In this document: piece after piece, positions 1-6,356 of the stretch
Layout: each line of letters starts with the position of its first letter
Position numbering within the stretch: position 1 is the stretch's first letter
Source: Candidatus Rhabdochlamydia sp.
GTDB lineage: Bacteria > Chlamydiota > Chlamydiia > Chlamydiales > Rhabdochlamydiaceae
Assembly (NCBI GenBank): GCA_030044075.1
Contig: JASHWM010000018.1
Location: forward strand, 1 to 10,121
Length of the DNA: 10,121 nucleotides
Reading direction: 5' to 3'
Notes under the pieces: model-generated
Database searches by the model: none
Seen by the model: the letters and a program-made list of their open reading frames with translations, nothing else
What the model was told of the DNA's origin: nothing
Translations under genes and position numbers: made by a program

Positions 1-2
1 CA

Positions 3-122
3 AGCGGCCCTGAAAAAGAGAAAAAACGTCTAGAAGCCACCCTTGGCGTCAACTTTTCTACCGATCCCACACTGGATGCTATTTTTTCCCATTACTATAA
101 AAACAGGCTGCTGCTCATCTGA
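3..122 (+). CDS. C-terminal end of an unrecognised protein (5' partial)
   Basis: An open frame enters from the left edge and runs for 39 codons to a TGA at 120-122. The other two plus frames close within the first 33 bases, so this is the only plus frame that could carry a gene in. The visible tail begins SGPEKEKKRLEATLGVNFST and ends in the hydrophobic residues NRLLLI: a charged stretch followed by a mixed, aromatic-containing segment. I do not recognise the family. The last 28 bases overlap, tail to tail, the 3' end of the minus-strand Spx/ArsC-like gene. Such convergent overlap is plausible in a compact genome, but it also means the fragment could be a chance frame. Confidence 0.45.
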   Translation, partial: SGPEKEKKRLEATLGVNFSTDPTLDAIFSHYYKNRLLLI

Positions 123-478
123 CCGCTATAGACAAGATGGGAAGCCCACGCCTTTTCAGAAAACCCGAGGAGCCCTACCTTGTCGCTTAATAGGAAAGGC
201 CTTTTTATTAACATGCCGTGTTTGGAAAGGAGCTCTATTGCAGCCTCTTGCGACATATGGGGAACTTTTTCTTTGAGGGAAAGCTCCCTGTACATGTTCC
301 CTGAAATATTAAAAAGCTTTCTAAAGTCCCCCTTCAGATGAACCAGCATTTCAAAAAGCTGCTTCTTTGTCGGAGGACTCGATACGATCTCCATCTTCTG
401 GTAAGGGATATGGTGCCGATCTAAGAACGCAATGGCCTTTTTGCAGGTCGAGCACCTTTCCAGAATATAGATAAGCAT
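95..478 (-). CDS. Spx/ArsC-family (YffB-like) thioredoxin-fold protein with a CxxC motif
   Basis: A 127-residue protein of the ArsC/Spx superfamily: a thioredoxin-like fold, cytosolic, seen as glutaredoxin-type arsenate reductases, Spx regulators and YffB-like proteins of unknown role. The N-terminal strand leads into ERCSTCKKA with Cys9 and Cys12, the redox-motif position of the family. Also seen are the SPPTKKQL region, the LFNISGNMYREL segment, the late IKRPFLL element (around residues 91-97) and a closing GFSEKAW, all at expected places. The length is slightly above the usual 115-120 residues because of a short tail. The ATG lies only 3 nt after the stop of the FKBP gene; a GGAG inside the end of that gene, 11 nt upstream, can serve as ribosome site, so the two are probably co-transcribed and coupled. 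True arsenate reductase activity cannot be claimed: no arsB, arsR or acr3 is nearby. The CxxC form fits a general thiol-redox or stress role equally well. Confidence 0.85.
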   Translation of the reverse strand: MLIYILERCSTCKKAIAFLDRHHIPYQKMEIVSSPPTKKQLFEMLVHLKGDFRKLFNISGNMYRELSLKEKVPHMSQEAAIELLSKHGMLIKRPFLLSDKVGLLGFSEKAWASHLVYSGQMSSSLFL

Positions 479-481
479 GGA

Positions 482-1096
482 TCAATGCACTCCAACAAGC
501 TCTATTTCAAATATCAAAGTCATGTTCGGGCCGATCTGATTGCCAAAACCTGCTTCTCCATATGCCAGGTAGGAAGGAACAAAGATCTGCCATTTGTCGC
601 CTTCTTTCATGAGCTGCAATGCCTCAGACCAGGCAGGGATCACGCGGTTGACGATAAATGTCTGCGGCTTCTCTCTCTCGTAGGAGCTGTCAAACACCCT
701 TCCATCAATAAAAGTGCCTTTATAGTGAGCGGTCACTACATCGACAGGCCTTGGGCTTTTGCCATGTCCTGAAGCGATCACCTTGTACTGCAGGCCGCTT
801 GGAAGCGTCACAACCCCTTCTTTGGCCTTGTTCTTATTCAGGAACTCTTCGCCCAGGCGTTTGTTCTCAGTAGAAAGGTGCGCGATATATTCTTTTTGCT
901 GTTTTTCGATCTGCATGCGAAGCGCCTGCATAATTTGAGCGATCTCGTCATCTTTCATGTCTGGACTTTTGTCGAAAAGGGCATCTTGGAACCCTTTCAT
1001 AAGTAAAGAGACATCAATGTCAGAAAATTGCATTCTCAGGCTTCTTCCAGTTTCAAGTCCGATGCAGTAGCTCACTTTTTCGCGAGTTGTTTCCAT
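482..1096 (-). CDS. FKBP-type peptidyl-prolyl cis-trans isomerase, FklB/Mip-like
   Basis: A 204-residue prolyl isomerase that catalyses cis-trans isomerisation of Xaa-Pro bonds. The N-terminal part (about residues 1-95) has the FKBP_N layout: YCIGLETGRSL, then LLMKGFQDAL, then a long charged helix rich in E, K and Q, which in Mip and FkpA makes the dimer stalk. The FKBP domain fills residues 117-202. Pocket residues known from FKBP12 are present by alignment: Tyr125, Phe135-Asp136 (GRVFDSS), Val152-Ile153, Trp156, Tyr179 (YLAYGEAG) and Phe196. No signal peptide is visible, so it should be cytosolic like E. coli FklB (206 residues) rather than periplasmic like Mip or FkpA. The ATG at 1096 has a G-rich ribosome site (GGGGGA) just upstream, and a good promoter lies about 45 nt before it. 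It heads a two-gene unit with the Spx/ArsC-like gene. Confidence 0.93.
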   Translation of the reverse strand: METTREKVSYCIGLETGRSLRMQFSDIDVSLLMKGFQDALFDKSPDMKDDEIAQIMQALRMQIEKQQKEYIAHLSTENKRLGEEFLNKNKAKEGVVTLPSGLQYKVIASGHGKSPRPVDVVTAHYKGTFIDGRVFDSSYEREKPQTFIVNRVIPAWSEALQLMKEGDKWQIFVPSYLAYGEAGFGNQIGPNMTLIFEIELVGVH

Positions 1097-1141
1097 TTTT
1101 TCCCCCAGTAAAATTATTCCATAACACCTTAAAAGAGCTCA

Positions 1142-1170
1142 TATATAGACAATCGCCAATAAAGCTGCAA
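1142..1170 (-). promoter_or_regulatory. Sigma-70-type promoter candidate for the FKBP/ArsC-like pair
   Basis: On the minus strand, TTGCAG (plus 1165-1170) and TATATA (plus 1142-1147) are separated by exactly 17 nt. Transcription would start near 1135 and give a leader of about 39 nt ending in the G-rich ribosome site of the FKBP gene. Found by eye; four of six bases fit the -35 consensus. Confidence 0.5.
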
Positions 1171-1230
1171 GGGAAGTTTGAAAGGGTTTTTAAAAAAAAT
1201 CCTTATATTTAGTAAAATCTCCTTGTCCTG

Positions 1231-1236
1231 TATAAT
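1231..1236 (+). promoter_or_regulatory. Perfect -10 box (TATAAT) candidate for the rluA-like gene
   Basis: TATAAT matches the -10 consensus fully, but the -35 position (TTTAGT at 1208-1213, 17 nt spacing) is weak. Transcription would start near 1243, only about 11 nt before the ATG at 1254, and no Shine-Dalgarno sequence is present there. A second, poorer candidate upstream is TTGAAA at 1178-1183 with TTATAT at 1203-1208 (19 nt spacing), which would give a longer leader. Confidence 0.35.
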
Positions 1237-1253
1237 TTCCTATAAAAAATTTT

Positions 1254-2105
1254 ATGCATACCATCGTTAAAAAGAACCAGTCCCTCTTGGAGGCCCTTCT
1301 CCTTTTAAGCCCTGACAGCTCGAAGACAACTTTGCGCTCATGGGTAGAAAAGGGTCGCGTCCAGGTTGATGGACACCCGGCCAAAATTCCTTCCCAGCAA
1401 GTACTGCCAGGGCAAAAAGTCGAGGTCCTGCGCAAGACAAAATTCACAAGGGAAGGGATCGAGATCCTTTATGAAGACAAGGACATCGTCGTCATCAATA
1501 AGCCAGAAGGCCTTTTGAGCGTCGCAACGGCCTTTGACAAGACGACAACGGCCCATTGCATCTTAAAAAGAAGGTTCCATTCCCAGATCGTTTATCCCGT
1601 ACATCGCCTGGACCGGGAAACTTCAGGGGTCATGGTCTTTGCCTATTCCCAAAGAGCCAAAGAACACCTCAAAGAGCTATTTTTTCATCACGACATCGGC
1701 CGCACCTACTTCGCCATCGTTGAGAACAGGATCGAAGAAAAAAACGGCTCCTGGAAAAGTTATCTGATCGAAGATGCCACCTACTACGTCAAAAGCACCT
1801 CTTCGTCAGAAAAGGCAAAGCTCGCCATTACCCATTACGAAGTTGCGGGGGTTTCCGACCATTTTTCTTTTTTGCGCCTGAAGCTTCAGACGGGAAGGAA
1901 AAACCAAATCAGGGTGCATTGCAAGGAAGCCGGGTTCCCAATTGTCGGCGACCAAAAATACGGCGCGTTGACAAATCCCCTGGAGCGCCTTGGCCTTCAT
2001 GCAGAAACGCTGATCTTTACCCACCCCGACACAAAGAAGACCATGCATTTTGAAGCGCCCCTGCCCGCTTCTTTTAAACACTTCATGCATAAAGCAAAAC
2101 AATGA
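1254..2105 (+). CDS. RluA-family RNA pseudouridine synthase with S4 domain
   Basis: A 283-residue enzyme that converts specific uridines in rRNA or tRNA to pseudouridine in the cytosol. An S4-like RNA-binding domain occupies about residues 9-59 (LRSWVEKGRVQVDGHPAKI, then VLPGQKVEVL). The catalytic domain follows, with ILYEDKDIVVINKPEGL at 71-87, the signature HRLDRETSG carrying catalytic Asp120, RTYFAIV, and the late block LQTGRKNQIRVH followed by GFPIVGDQKYG. The usual TGRxHQIR appears here as TGRKNQIR, a variant seen in the family. Length and domain order are normal for an RluC/RluD-like member, but the target position cannot be told from sequence. ATG 1254 is the only reasonable start: no ATG, GTG or TTG lies in frame in the 30 nt before it, and the next internal Met falls after the catalytic motif. 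The stop overlaps the next gene's ATG (ATGA). Confidence 0.93.
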   Translation: MHTIVKKNQSLLEALLLLSPDSSKTTLRSWVEKGRVQVDGHPAKIPSQQVLPGQKVEVLRKTKFTREGIEILYEDKDIVVINKPEGLLSVATAFDKTTTAHCILKRRFHSQIVYPVHRLDRETSGVMVFAYSQRAKEHLKELFFHHDIGRTYFAIVENRIEEKNGSWKSYLIEDATYYVKSTSSSEKAKLAITHYEVAGVSDHFSFLRLKLQTGRKNQIRVHCKEAGFPIVGDQKYGALTNPLERLGLHAETLIFTHPDTKKTMHFEAPLPASFKHFMHKAKQ

Positions 2106-3184
2106 TCTTTCTCGCCCTCCTCCAACTCCTTTCCTCGCCTGTAGAGACAGATGTATTGTTCATCCCTGAGCATGCAGGGGAAACAAAAGACTTCATCCCT
2201 GTCCTCGAAGAGCTGAAAAGACAGCGAAAATCTTTCCGCATCCTTCCTCTTGGCACTGCCAAAACGCTCATCGACCGCGAAACTTTTTCTTTCGAGATCA
2301 TCGATATCGAGGACTCCAAAGTAGAAAGAATTTCCGAACTTGTCAAAGCAAAGATGGTGGTCACCGGCGTTGCCACACTCAGACAAAAAGAGATCCTCGA
2401 GCTCTATAAAAATAAGGGTGTAAAGACCTTTGCGTATTGGGACAACCCAGAGCCTAGGGGCGCTGCCCCCTATTTTCAGACAGCACTGAAAGTCCAGGAA
2501 TCTGCCGGGTTCCTTCTCACCCCTTCGAAATATGTTGAAACAGCAAAAGAGTTTTCATCTAGGGCCCCTGAAACGAAGATAACTGTCGGCAAACCCTCTT
2601 TAGAGCAGTGGCAAAAAGAAATCCGCCACATTGCCATAGCAGAAACGATAAAGAAAGCACACCTTTCTACCATGAAGCCGATCACGACCTTCGTATGCAC
2701 TTACGGAGAAAGTTACGAGAAGGCTTTTCAGCTCTTTGTTGCAAGTGTAAATAAGACGCCGGAAAGCCAGGTGATCTTCCAAGTCCATCCTGCATCAACC
2801 GGAGAGTTTGAGACAAAGCACTGCAAAGAGCACCTAAGTCCTTCCATCCCCTACTTGGTCGCTTCATCAAAAAGCCTCTCTTTACTGACCATGTCAGAGA
2901 GCATCGCAATATCAGACAAAGTGTTGACCTACAACTCATCCGCAGGCTTTCAGGCTTTTTTTGCAGGCAAGGAAGTGGGCTTCGTCGTCCCGGAGACTGA
3001 CCCTTATACAAACAGCCTGATCGATACAAAAGCTGCGATGAAGATCTCTTCCGAGAAAGACCTCGCAAAATTTTTTCAAAGTAAGGGAAATGAAGACCCT
3101 GAAGCCCTCTTTAGCCAAATGGGCTTTCCTCAAAACAGCACGGAGCGTTTCCTTGAAACGGTCCTCGCCAATTGTAAGGAATAA
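2102..3184 (+). CDS. Uncharacterised protein with a GT-B glycosyltransferase-like layout
   Basis: I do not recognise this 360-residue protein by name. Its ATG overlaps the stop of the pseudouridine synthase gene (ATGA at 2102-2105), and no ribosome site precedes it, so it is probably translated by coupling. The N-terminal part looks like a Rossmann half: a strand VLFIPEHAGETKDF at 18-31, a helix, then ILPLGTAKTL. Later come KMVVTGVAT, TFAYWDNPEP and FLLTPSKYVETAKEF. The second half holds TTFVCTYG, QVIFQVHPAS (His229-Pro230) and SDKVLTYNSSAGFQAFFAGKEVGF at 271-294. An HP turn followed by a small-residue loop, helix and GKxVGF strand is the usual layout of the nucleotide-sugar-binding half of GT-B enzymes, CDP-glycerol glycerophosphotransferases and UDP-GlcNAc 2-epimerases. 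The first 10 residues are hydrophobic but lack a charged n-region, so a signal peptide is doubtful. Function is inferred at fold level only. Confidence 0.75.
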   Translation: MIFLALLQLLSSPVETDVLFIPEHAGETKDFIPVLEELKRQRKSFRILPLGTAKTLIDRETFSFEIIDIEDSKVERISELVKAKMVVTGVATLRQKEILELYKNKGVKTFAYWDNPEPRGAAPYFQTALKVQESAGFLLTPSKYVETAKEFSSRAPETKITVGKPSLEQWQKEIRHIAIAETIKKAHLSTMKPITTFVCTYGESYEKAFQLFVASVNKTPESQVIFQVHPASTGEFETKHCKEHLSPSIPYLVASSKSLSLLTMSESIAISDKVLTYNSSAGFQAFFAGKEVGFVVPETDPYTNSLIDTKAAMKISSEKDLAKFFQSKGNEDPEALFSQMGFPQNSTERFLETVLANCKE

Positions 3185-3217
3185 GCCCTAGCGGCAAGTC
3201 CTTGCGACGAAAGGCCC

Positions 3218-3562
3218 TCAATTGTGAGATTCAATTTCACCGTAATTTGTGGTGATGACCTCGACTTCTTCACGAATAATAAGGCGATGGTTGGCCATCT
3301 TGACTAATTGCGGAAGGATCTTTTCGATCTTTTCATTGGTATCGATAAATTCAATAACAAGCGGCAGTCGGGCCCCAATGTCGACAAATGTAGCCGTCAT
3401 CACTTGGCTGTGCCCGGTAATTCCCGCTACGGTGCGCAATACTGTAGCCCCTGCGAGTCCATTCTCATTTAGAAAACCGAGCACCTCCAAATACAGAGGC
3501 CGCCGGTTCCATGTATCCGCTTCATTGATATACATGGAAATTCTGACAGTTTTTTGCTTCAT
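3218..3562 (-). CDS. DUF190 family PII-like protein
   Basis: A 114-residue protein of the DUF190 family, whose known structures have a PII/ferredoxin-like fold. Family landmarks are clear: the opening VRISMYINEAD, PLYLEVLGFLNENGLAGATVLR, GITGHSQ, LPLVIEFIDTNEKIEKILPQL and the closing strand IIREEVEVIT. Its ATG overlaps the crcB stop by 4 nt (ATGA), and GGGTGA 4 nt upstream, inside the end of crcB, can act as ribosome site. The family is often encoded next to crcB, and a role as regulator or partner of the fluoride channel is commonly assumed but not established. It is the last gene of the minus-strand series. The 33 nt to the convergent gene downstream hold no clear terminator. Confidence 0.9.
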   Translation of the reverse strand: MKQKTVRISMYINEADTWNRRPLYLEVLGFLNENGLAGATVLRTVAGITGHSQVMTATFVDIGARLPLVIEFIDTNEKIEKILPQLVKMANHRLIIREEVEVITTNYGEIESHN

Positions 3563-3948
3563 TTTATCACCCGAGCTAAGACAATTCCTATCATGGCTGC
3601 AAGAAATGAGAGAAGGTTATTCGACAAAAAGTTCATGCCCGCAAGGCTGTATTGCCCATATTCCAATAGAGAAATTGTTTCATAAGTAAAGGTCGAAAAA
3701 GTCGTGTAGGCACCGCAGAAGCCTGTCGCTACAAAAAGCTTCAATCGAGGGTCTACTATAATCCACTGCGTAGTCAAAGCAAAAAAAAAGCCGAGGATCA
3801 AACTTCCGGATACATTGACAATCAGGGTTCCAAATGGCAAGGAGCTCGAGATGAACTTTATCGAAAACAAATTGACGAGATATCGAAGACTTGCCCCAAT
3901 TATACCTCCTAATGAAACAAATATCAAATCATATAGCAAGGTAAACAC
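3559..3948 (-). CDS. crcB: Fluoride ion channel CrcB/Fluc
   Basis: A 129-residue inner-membrane channel that exports toxic fluoride and works as a dual-topology dimer. Four membrane segments are visible. Family motifs are intact: GGIIGASLRY in the first helix, PFGTLIVNVSGSLILGF in the second (with the conserved Asn), and GFCGAYTTFSTFTYE in the third, holding the Phe and Thr/Ser residues that line the pore. The longest frame starts with GTG at 3948, but that codon directly abuts its GGA and has no spaced ribosome site. A TTG at 3937-3939 lies 8 nt after GGAG and would give an N-terminus of normal family length (about ten residues before GG), so it may be the true start. It is coupled to DUF190 downstream. 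No crcB-motif fluoride riboswitch can be seen in the 50 nt between it and the FecR gene. Confidence 0.93.
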   Translation of the reverse strand: MFTLLYDLIFVSLGGIIGASLRYLVNLFSIKFISSSLPFGTLIVNVSGSLILGFFFALTTQWIIVDPRLKLFVATGFCGAYTTFSTFTYETISLLEYGQYSLAGMNFLSNNLLSFLAAMIGIVLARVIK

Positions 3949-3962
3949 TCCAAGTTTACGTC

Positions 3963-3991
3963 AATGTACTTTCACCAAATTTTTGATTCAA
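3963..3991 (-). promoter_or_regulatory. Promoter candidate for crcB-DUF190
   Basis: On the minus strand, TTGAAT (plus 3986-3991) and TACATT (plus 3963-3968) are spaced by 17 nt; each matches consensus at four of six positions. The predicted start near 3956 leaves a very short leader, which favours the TTG start at 3939 over the GTG at 3948. It lies just downstream of the FecR stop codon and would let crcB-DUF190 be expressed apart from the secretion genes upstream. Found by eye only. Confidence 0.35.
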
Positions 3992-3998
3992 TATTTTT

Positions 3999-4616
3999 TT
4001 AATCGCAATTGTTAGCTTTAGGAGTAAAAAACAATCTCTGATCAAGTTCACTTGGCTGCCTAGCGCGAAAAACCGGCTCTTGTGAGCTAGAGGAGAACTC
4101 TGCATATGCATATTTAAGTCCCGGGCCGATCGAATAGGTCCCGGACTCATTCCAGATAGTAAGGCTTCCGCTATCACATCCAAAATAGGAAACCCCCTCA
4201 AAAATTCGGATTGTACCGATCGTACCGCGTATCCCCATAGTAGCTGTTGGCGTTTCGAATGAATACTTGTCAGGATTTGTCTTTGCAATTTTTCCGCTGA
4301 TGAAACGAAGCCCTCCTTTTGCAAGGTTGCTGGAAAAATTATTACTGGTCGCGTCGGGCTTATATTTATAATTTTGGATTGTATACTCACTATCAGGAAT
4401 CACACTGAGGAGCGTACCGTCTGTAAAACGGATTTTGATGAAGGAGTCTTTTTGAGTGACGATTTTGTCTAGTTCATAGATGGAAGAGCCCTGATCTAAT
4501 GTAGATTGAGCTCCCCTTCTCAAGACATTCACCTTCCCGAAGACTCCTATGGTTGTCCCAATGCTTTCAGCAAAGCAAAGGATCGGTGCGAGCAGGATCA
4601 AGAAAAATATTTTCAT
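3999..4616 (-). CDS. Exported FecR-domain protein
   Basis: A 205-residue protein with a clear signal peptide (MKIFFLILLAPILCFA, cleavage probably after residue 16) and no later membrane helix, so it should be free in the periplasm or outside. The body is a FecR domain: VFGKVNVLRRGAQSTL, GSSIYELDKIVTQ, SFIKIRFTDGTLLSVIPDSEY, then KGGLRFISGKIAK and a TPTATMGIRGT block that marks the branch of the family not linked to iron sensing. The classic FecR is an inner-membrane anti-sigma regulator with one membrane helix working with FecI and a TonB receptor. None of these is here, so iron-citrate regulation should not be inferred. It lies 14 nt after the TpsB gene and has only a weak ribosome site (AAAGAG, about 9 nt upstream), suggesting co-transcription and coupling. 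A role in the surface display or sensing of the TpsA protein is a guess from neighbourhood. Confidence 0.85.
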   Translation of the reverse strand: MKIFFLILLAPILCFAESIGTTIGVFGKVNVLRRGAQSTLDQGSSIYELDKIVTQKDSFIKIRFTDGTLLSVIPDSEYTIQNYKYKPDATSNNFSSNLAKGGLRFISGKIAKTNPDKYSFETPTATMGIRGTIGTIRIFEGVSYFGCDSGSLTIWNESGTYSIGPGLKYAYAEFSSSSQEPVFRARQPSELDQRLFFTPKANNCD

Positions 4617-4630
4617 AAAGAAGGCTCTTT

Positions 4631-6340
4631 TTAATAACTACCAATAACCCCAAAGTGAATTTTACCAAAGTGACTTCCGATTTCCGGACCCTTATGGAGC
4701 TTAAAGCCCCAATCTAATCGACAAGACAGGTTGTTGCCAAGGAAATAGCGGATCCCAGGGCCGACGCCGCCCAGCCATTGCGATTTTTTTTGTCCGGGAA
4801 CGGGAGTAATATCAACACCGTAGGAAAAATCAAGAAAAACCAGCATATGCATGGCATCGACAAGATCGGCATTCTTTTTTGTGAACACGCGCCAAGTAGG
4901 AGTATGCAATTCGTTGTTGAGCAGAAATGCATCATCTTGGTTGACGATCCTTTCGTCATAGCCTCGCACTGTGGTATACCCGCCAAGTCCAAACTCCTCG
5001 CTTGGCAGGAGAGTTGTCGAGCTGACTTGTCCTTTTGCTGAAGTCACAAAAATAAATTCCTTTGGAAGCAAAAGCCTGTAGTCAATGGTAGCAAAGCCAT
5101 AGATCCATGTGTTTTTTGCTCCTGGGCGGAGGCCATTGTAATCCTTGTTGCTTTGATCGGCGATCCATTCGACGGGAGACCCAAAAAAGGTGATTGAGTA
5201 ATCAATCGCATATTTAGGTTGTTTATAAGTGCCGTAGTACCCTACTACTAATTGCGTAAGGTTTACAGGTTGATGGAAGGGAGCAAGCCCCGTGTCCGAA
5301 GTAAAGAACAAATCGTTGTTTGTCCTTTTAAAATCAAACCCGCAAGAAACTTCATGGCGAAGTGTAGAATAGGGCAATAGAGGGATGGTGTACCTCAGGC
5401 TGGCCTGTCCACTGAATCCGCTGACGGATTGCATGGGAAATGTGGTCTTGGGCTTGATGTTCGCGTAGCCCCCGTAGATATTGAGGACATGTTTCCAAGA
5501 AAGAGGCGCCAGATACTGGACCGTATGCGCTTGCATACGTTTGAACTCGCTTGTTGTATATTGGTAGTTGAAAATATGTTCCATCCCCGCGAAGTTACCC
5601 CATCTGAACCCAGCGTATTCCATTACTTTTCCGGTGGGATCGAGCCCGGTATTATCAACACCGGCATAGACTTGAAAGGGCAGCCGATCTTGAACTAGAA
5701 AAATGACATCAGTTGTGCCTTCGACCTCTCCCGGTTCGTAGATCGCACTGACATTACGGAAAGGGTTCCTGTTGTAGAAATTTAAATCTCTTGTCATCAG
5801 CTGGTTGTCGATATGGTCTCCGGGTTCAAGATCGATAGCGCGCTTAGAGCATAGAGAATGGCTCCATGTACAGTTTCCTTCGACAGAGACTGAATTTACG
5901 CGGGCTTCGATGACGACGAGCTGCAAAACGCCGGAAGAGAGTTCCTGGGGAGGTATTTCAATAAGAACAAAAGGGTGCGAATAATCCTGGTAAAATTTTG
6001 CAATGGCATCGCGGATATTGATGATGCTGCTTTGGGTCAACTGTTTTTGAAAATACAGTGGTTCAAGTTGTTCCTGAAGTTTCTTGGCAGGGCCGGGAAG
6101 GTCAATATCAATGATCCGTAATCCCTGGACATTACCAAGTTCCGGGGCATGCAAAAGAAGTTTGTCAGATGAAACAAGAACAATTCCTTTGGTATTGGCA
6201 ATTAATACGCGGCCAGGCTTTGTTTTTTCTTCGGTCTCAGCCGCTACAATAGCCCTGCCCTGAACTTCAGTCAATAGCTCATTCGACTGCAAAGAGGACA
6301 ATGCGGCGATGGGAAATAGAAAAGGAGTTAATCGAAACAT
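4631..6340 (-). CDS. TpsB outer-membrane transporter, ShlB/FhaC/HecB family
   Basis: A 569-residue two-partner-secretion pore, from the ATG at 6340, that threads its TpsA partner across the outer membrane. The open frame extends further back to 6409, but this start is preferred: it gives a proper signal peptide (MFRLTPFLFPIAALSSLQS), has AGGAA 10 nt upstream and clears the TpsA stop by 16 nt. After a linker come two POTRA domains: about residues 74-155 (LRIIDIDLPGPAKKL to LVVIEARVNSVSV) and 155-220, ending in the typical NRNPFRNVSAIYEPGEVEGT, TDVIFLVQDRLPFQVYAGVDNTG transition. The rest is a beta-barrel with the conserved VRGY motif of loop 6 at 458-461 (VRGYDERI) and a C-terminal aromatic residue (GVIGSY), as in Omp85-type barrels. 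Two cysteines six residues apart (CTWSHSLC, about residues 157-164) in the second POTRA are notable. Its likely substrate is the exoprotein encoded just upstream. Confidence 0.93.
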   Translation of the reverse strand: MFRLTPFLFPIAALSSLQSNELLTEVQGRAIVAAETEEKTKPGRVLIANTKGIVLVSSDKLLLHAPELGNVQGLRIIDIDLPGPAKKLQEQLEPLYFQKQLTQSSIINIRDAIAKFYQDYSHPFVLIEIPPQELSSGVLQLVVIEARVNSVSVEGNCTWSHSLCSKRAIDLEPGDHIDNQLMTRDLNFYNRNPFRNVSAIYEPGEVEGTTDVIFLVQDRLPFQVYAGVDNTGLDPTGKVMEYAGFRWGNFAGMEHIFNYQYTTSEFKRMQAHTVQYLAPLSWKHVLNIYGGYANIKPKTTFPMQSVSGFSGQASLRYTIPLLPYSTLRHEVSCGFDFKRTNNDLFFTSDTGLAPFHQPVNLTQLVVGYYGTYKQPKYAIDYSITFFGSPVEWIADQSNKDYNGLRPGAKNTWIYGFATIDYRLLLPKEFIFVTSAKGQVSSTTLLPSEEFGLGGYTTVRGYDERIVNQDDAFLLNNELHTPTWRVFTKKNADLVDAMHMLVFLDFSYGVDITPVPGQKKSQWLGGVGPGIRYFLGNNLSCRLDWGFKLHKGPEIGSHFGKIHFGVIGSY

Positions 6341-6356
6341 AATGCAATATTTCCTG

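Noticed and set aside
95..478. Arsenate reductase (arsC) as firm functional assignment
   Set aside because: The family includes Spx and YffB proteins with the same fold and CxxC, and no arsenic-resistance neighbours are present.
2682..3068. Minus-strand open frame (128 codons) opposite the GT-B-like gene
   Set aside because: Rich in Arg, Ser and Leu as expected for an antisense shadow, with no recognisable motif.
3181..3230. Possible bidirectional terminator between the two convergent genes (GCAAGTCCTTGC and a weak AATTG/CAATT stem)
   Set aside because: The first stem has only 4 usable pairs, the second only 5 A/T-rich pairs, and neither is followed by a T-run, so a terminator cannot be supported.
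3949..3998. Fluoride riboswitch upstream of crcB
   Set aside because: The region is short and A/T-rich and lacks the conserved GGNGATGG-type start and pseudoknot partner sequence of the motif.
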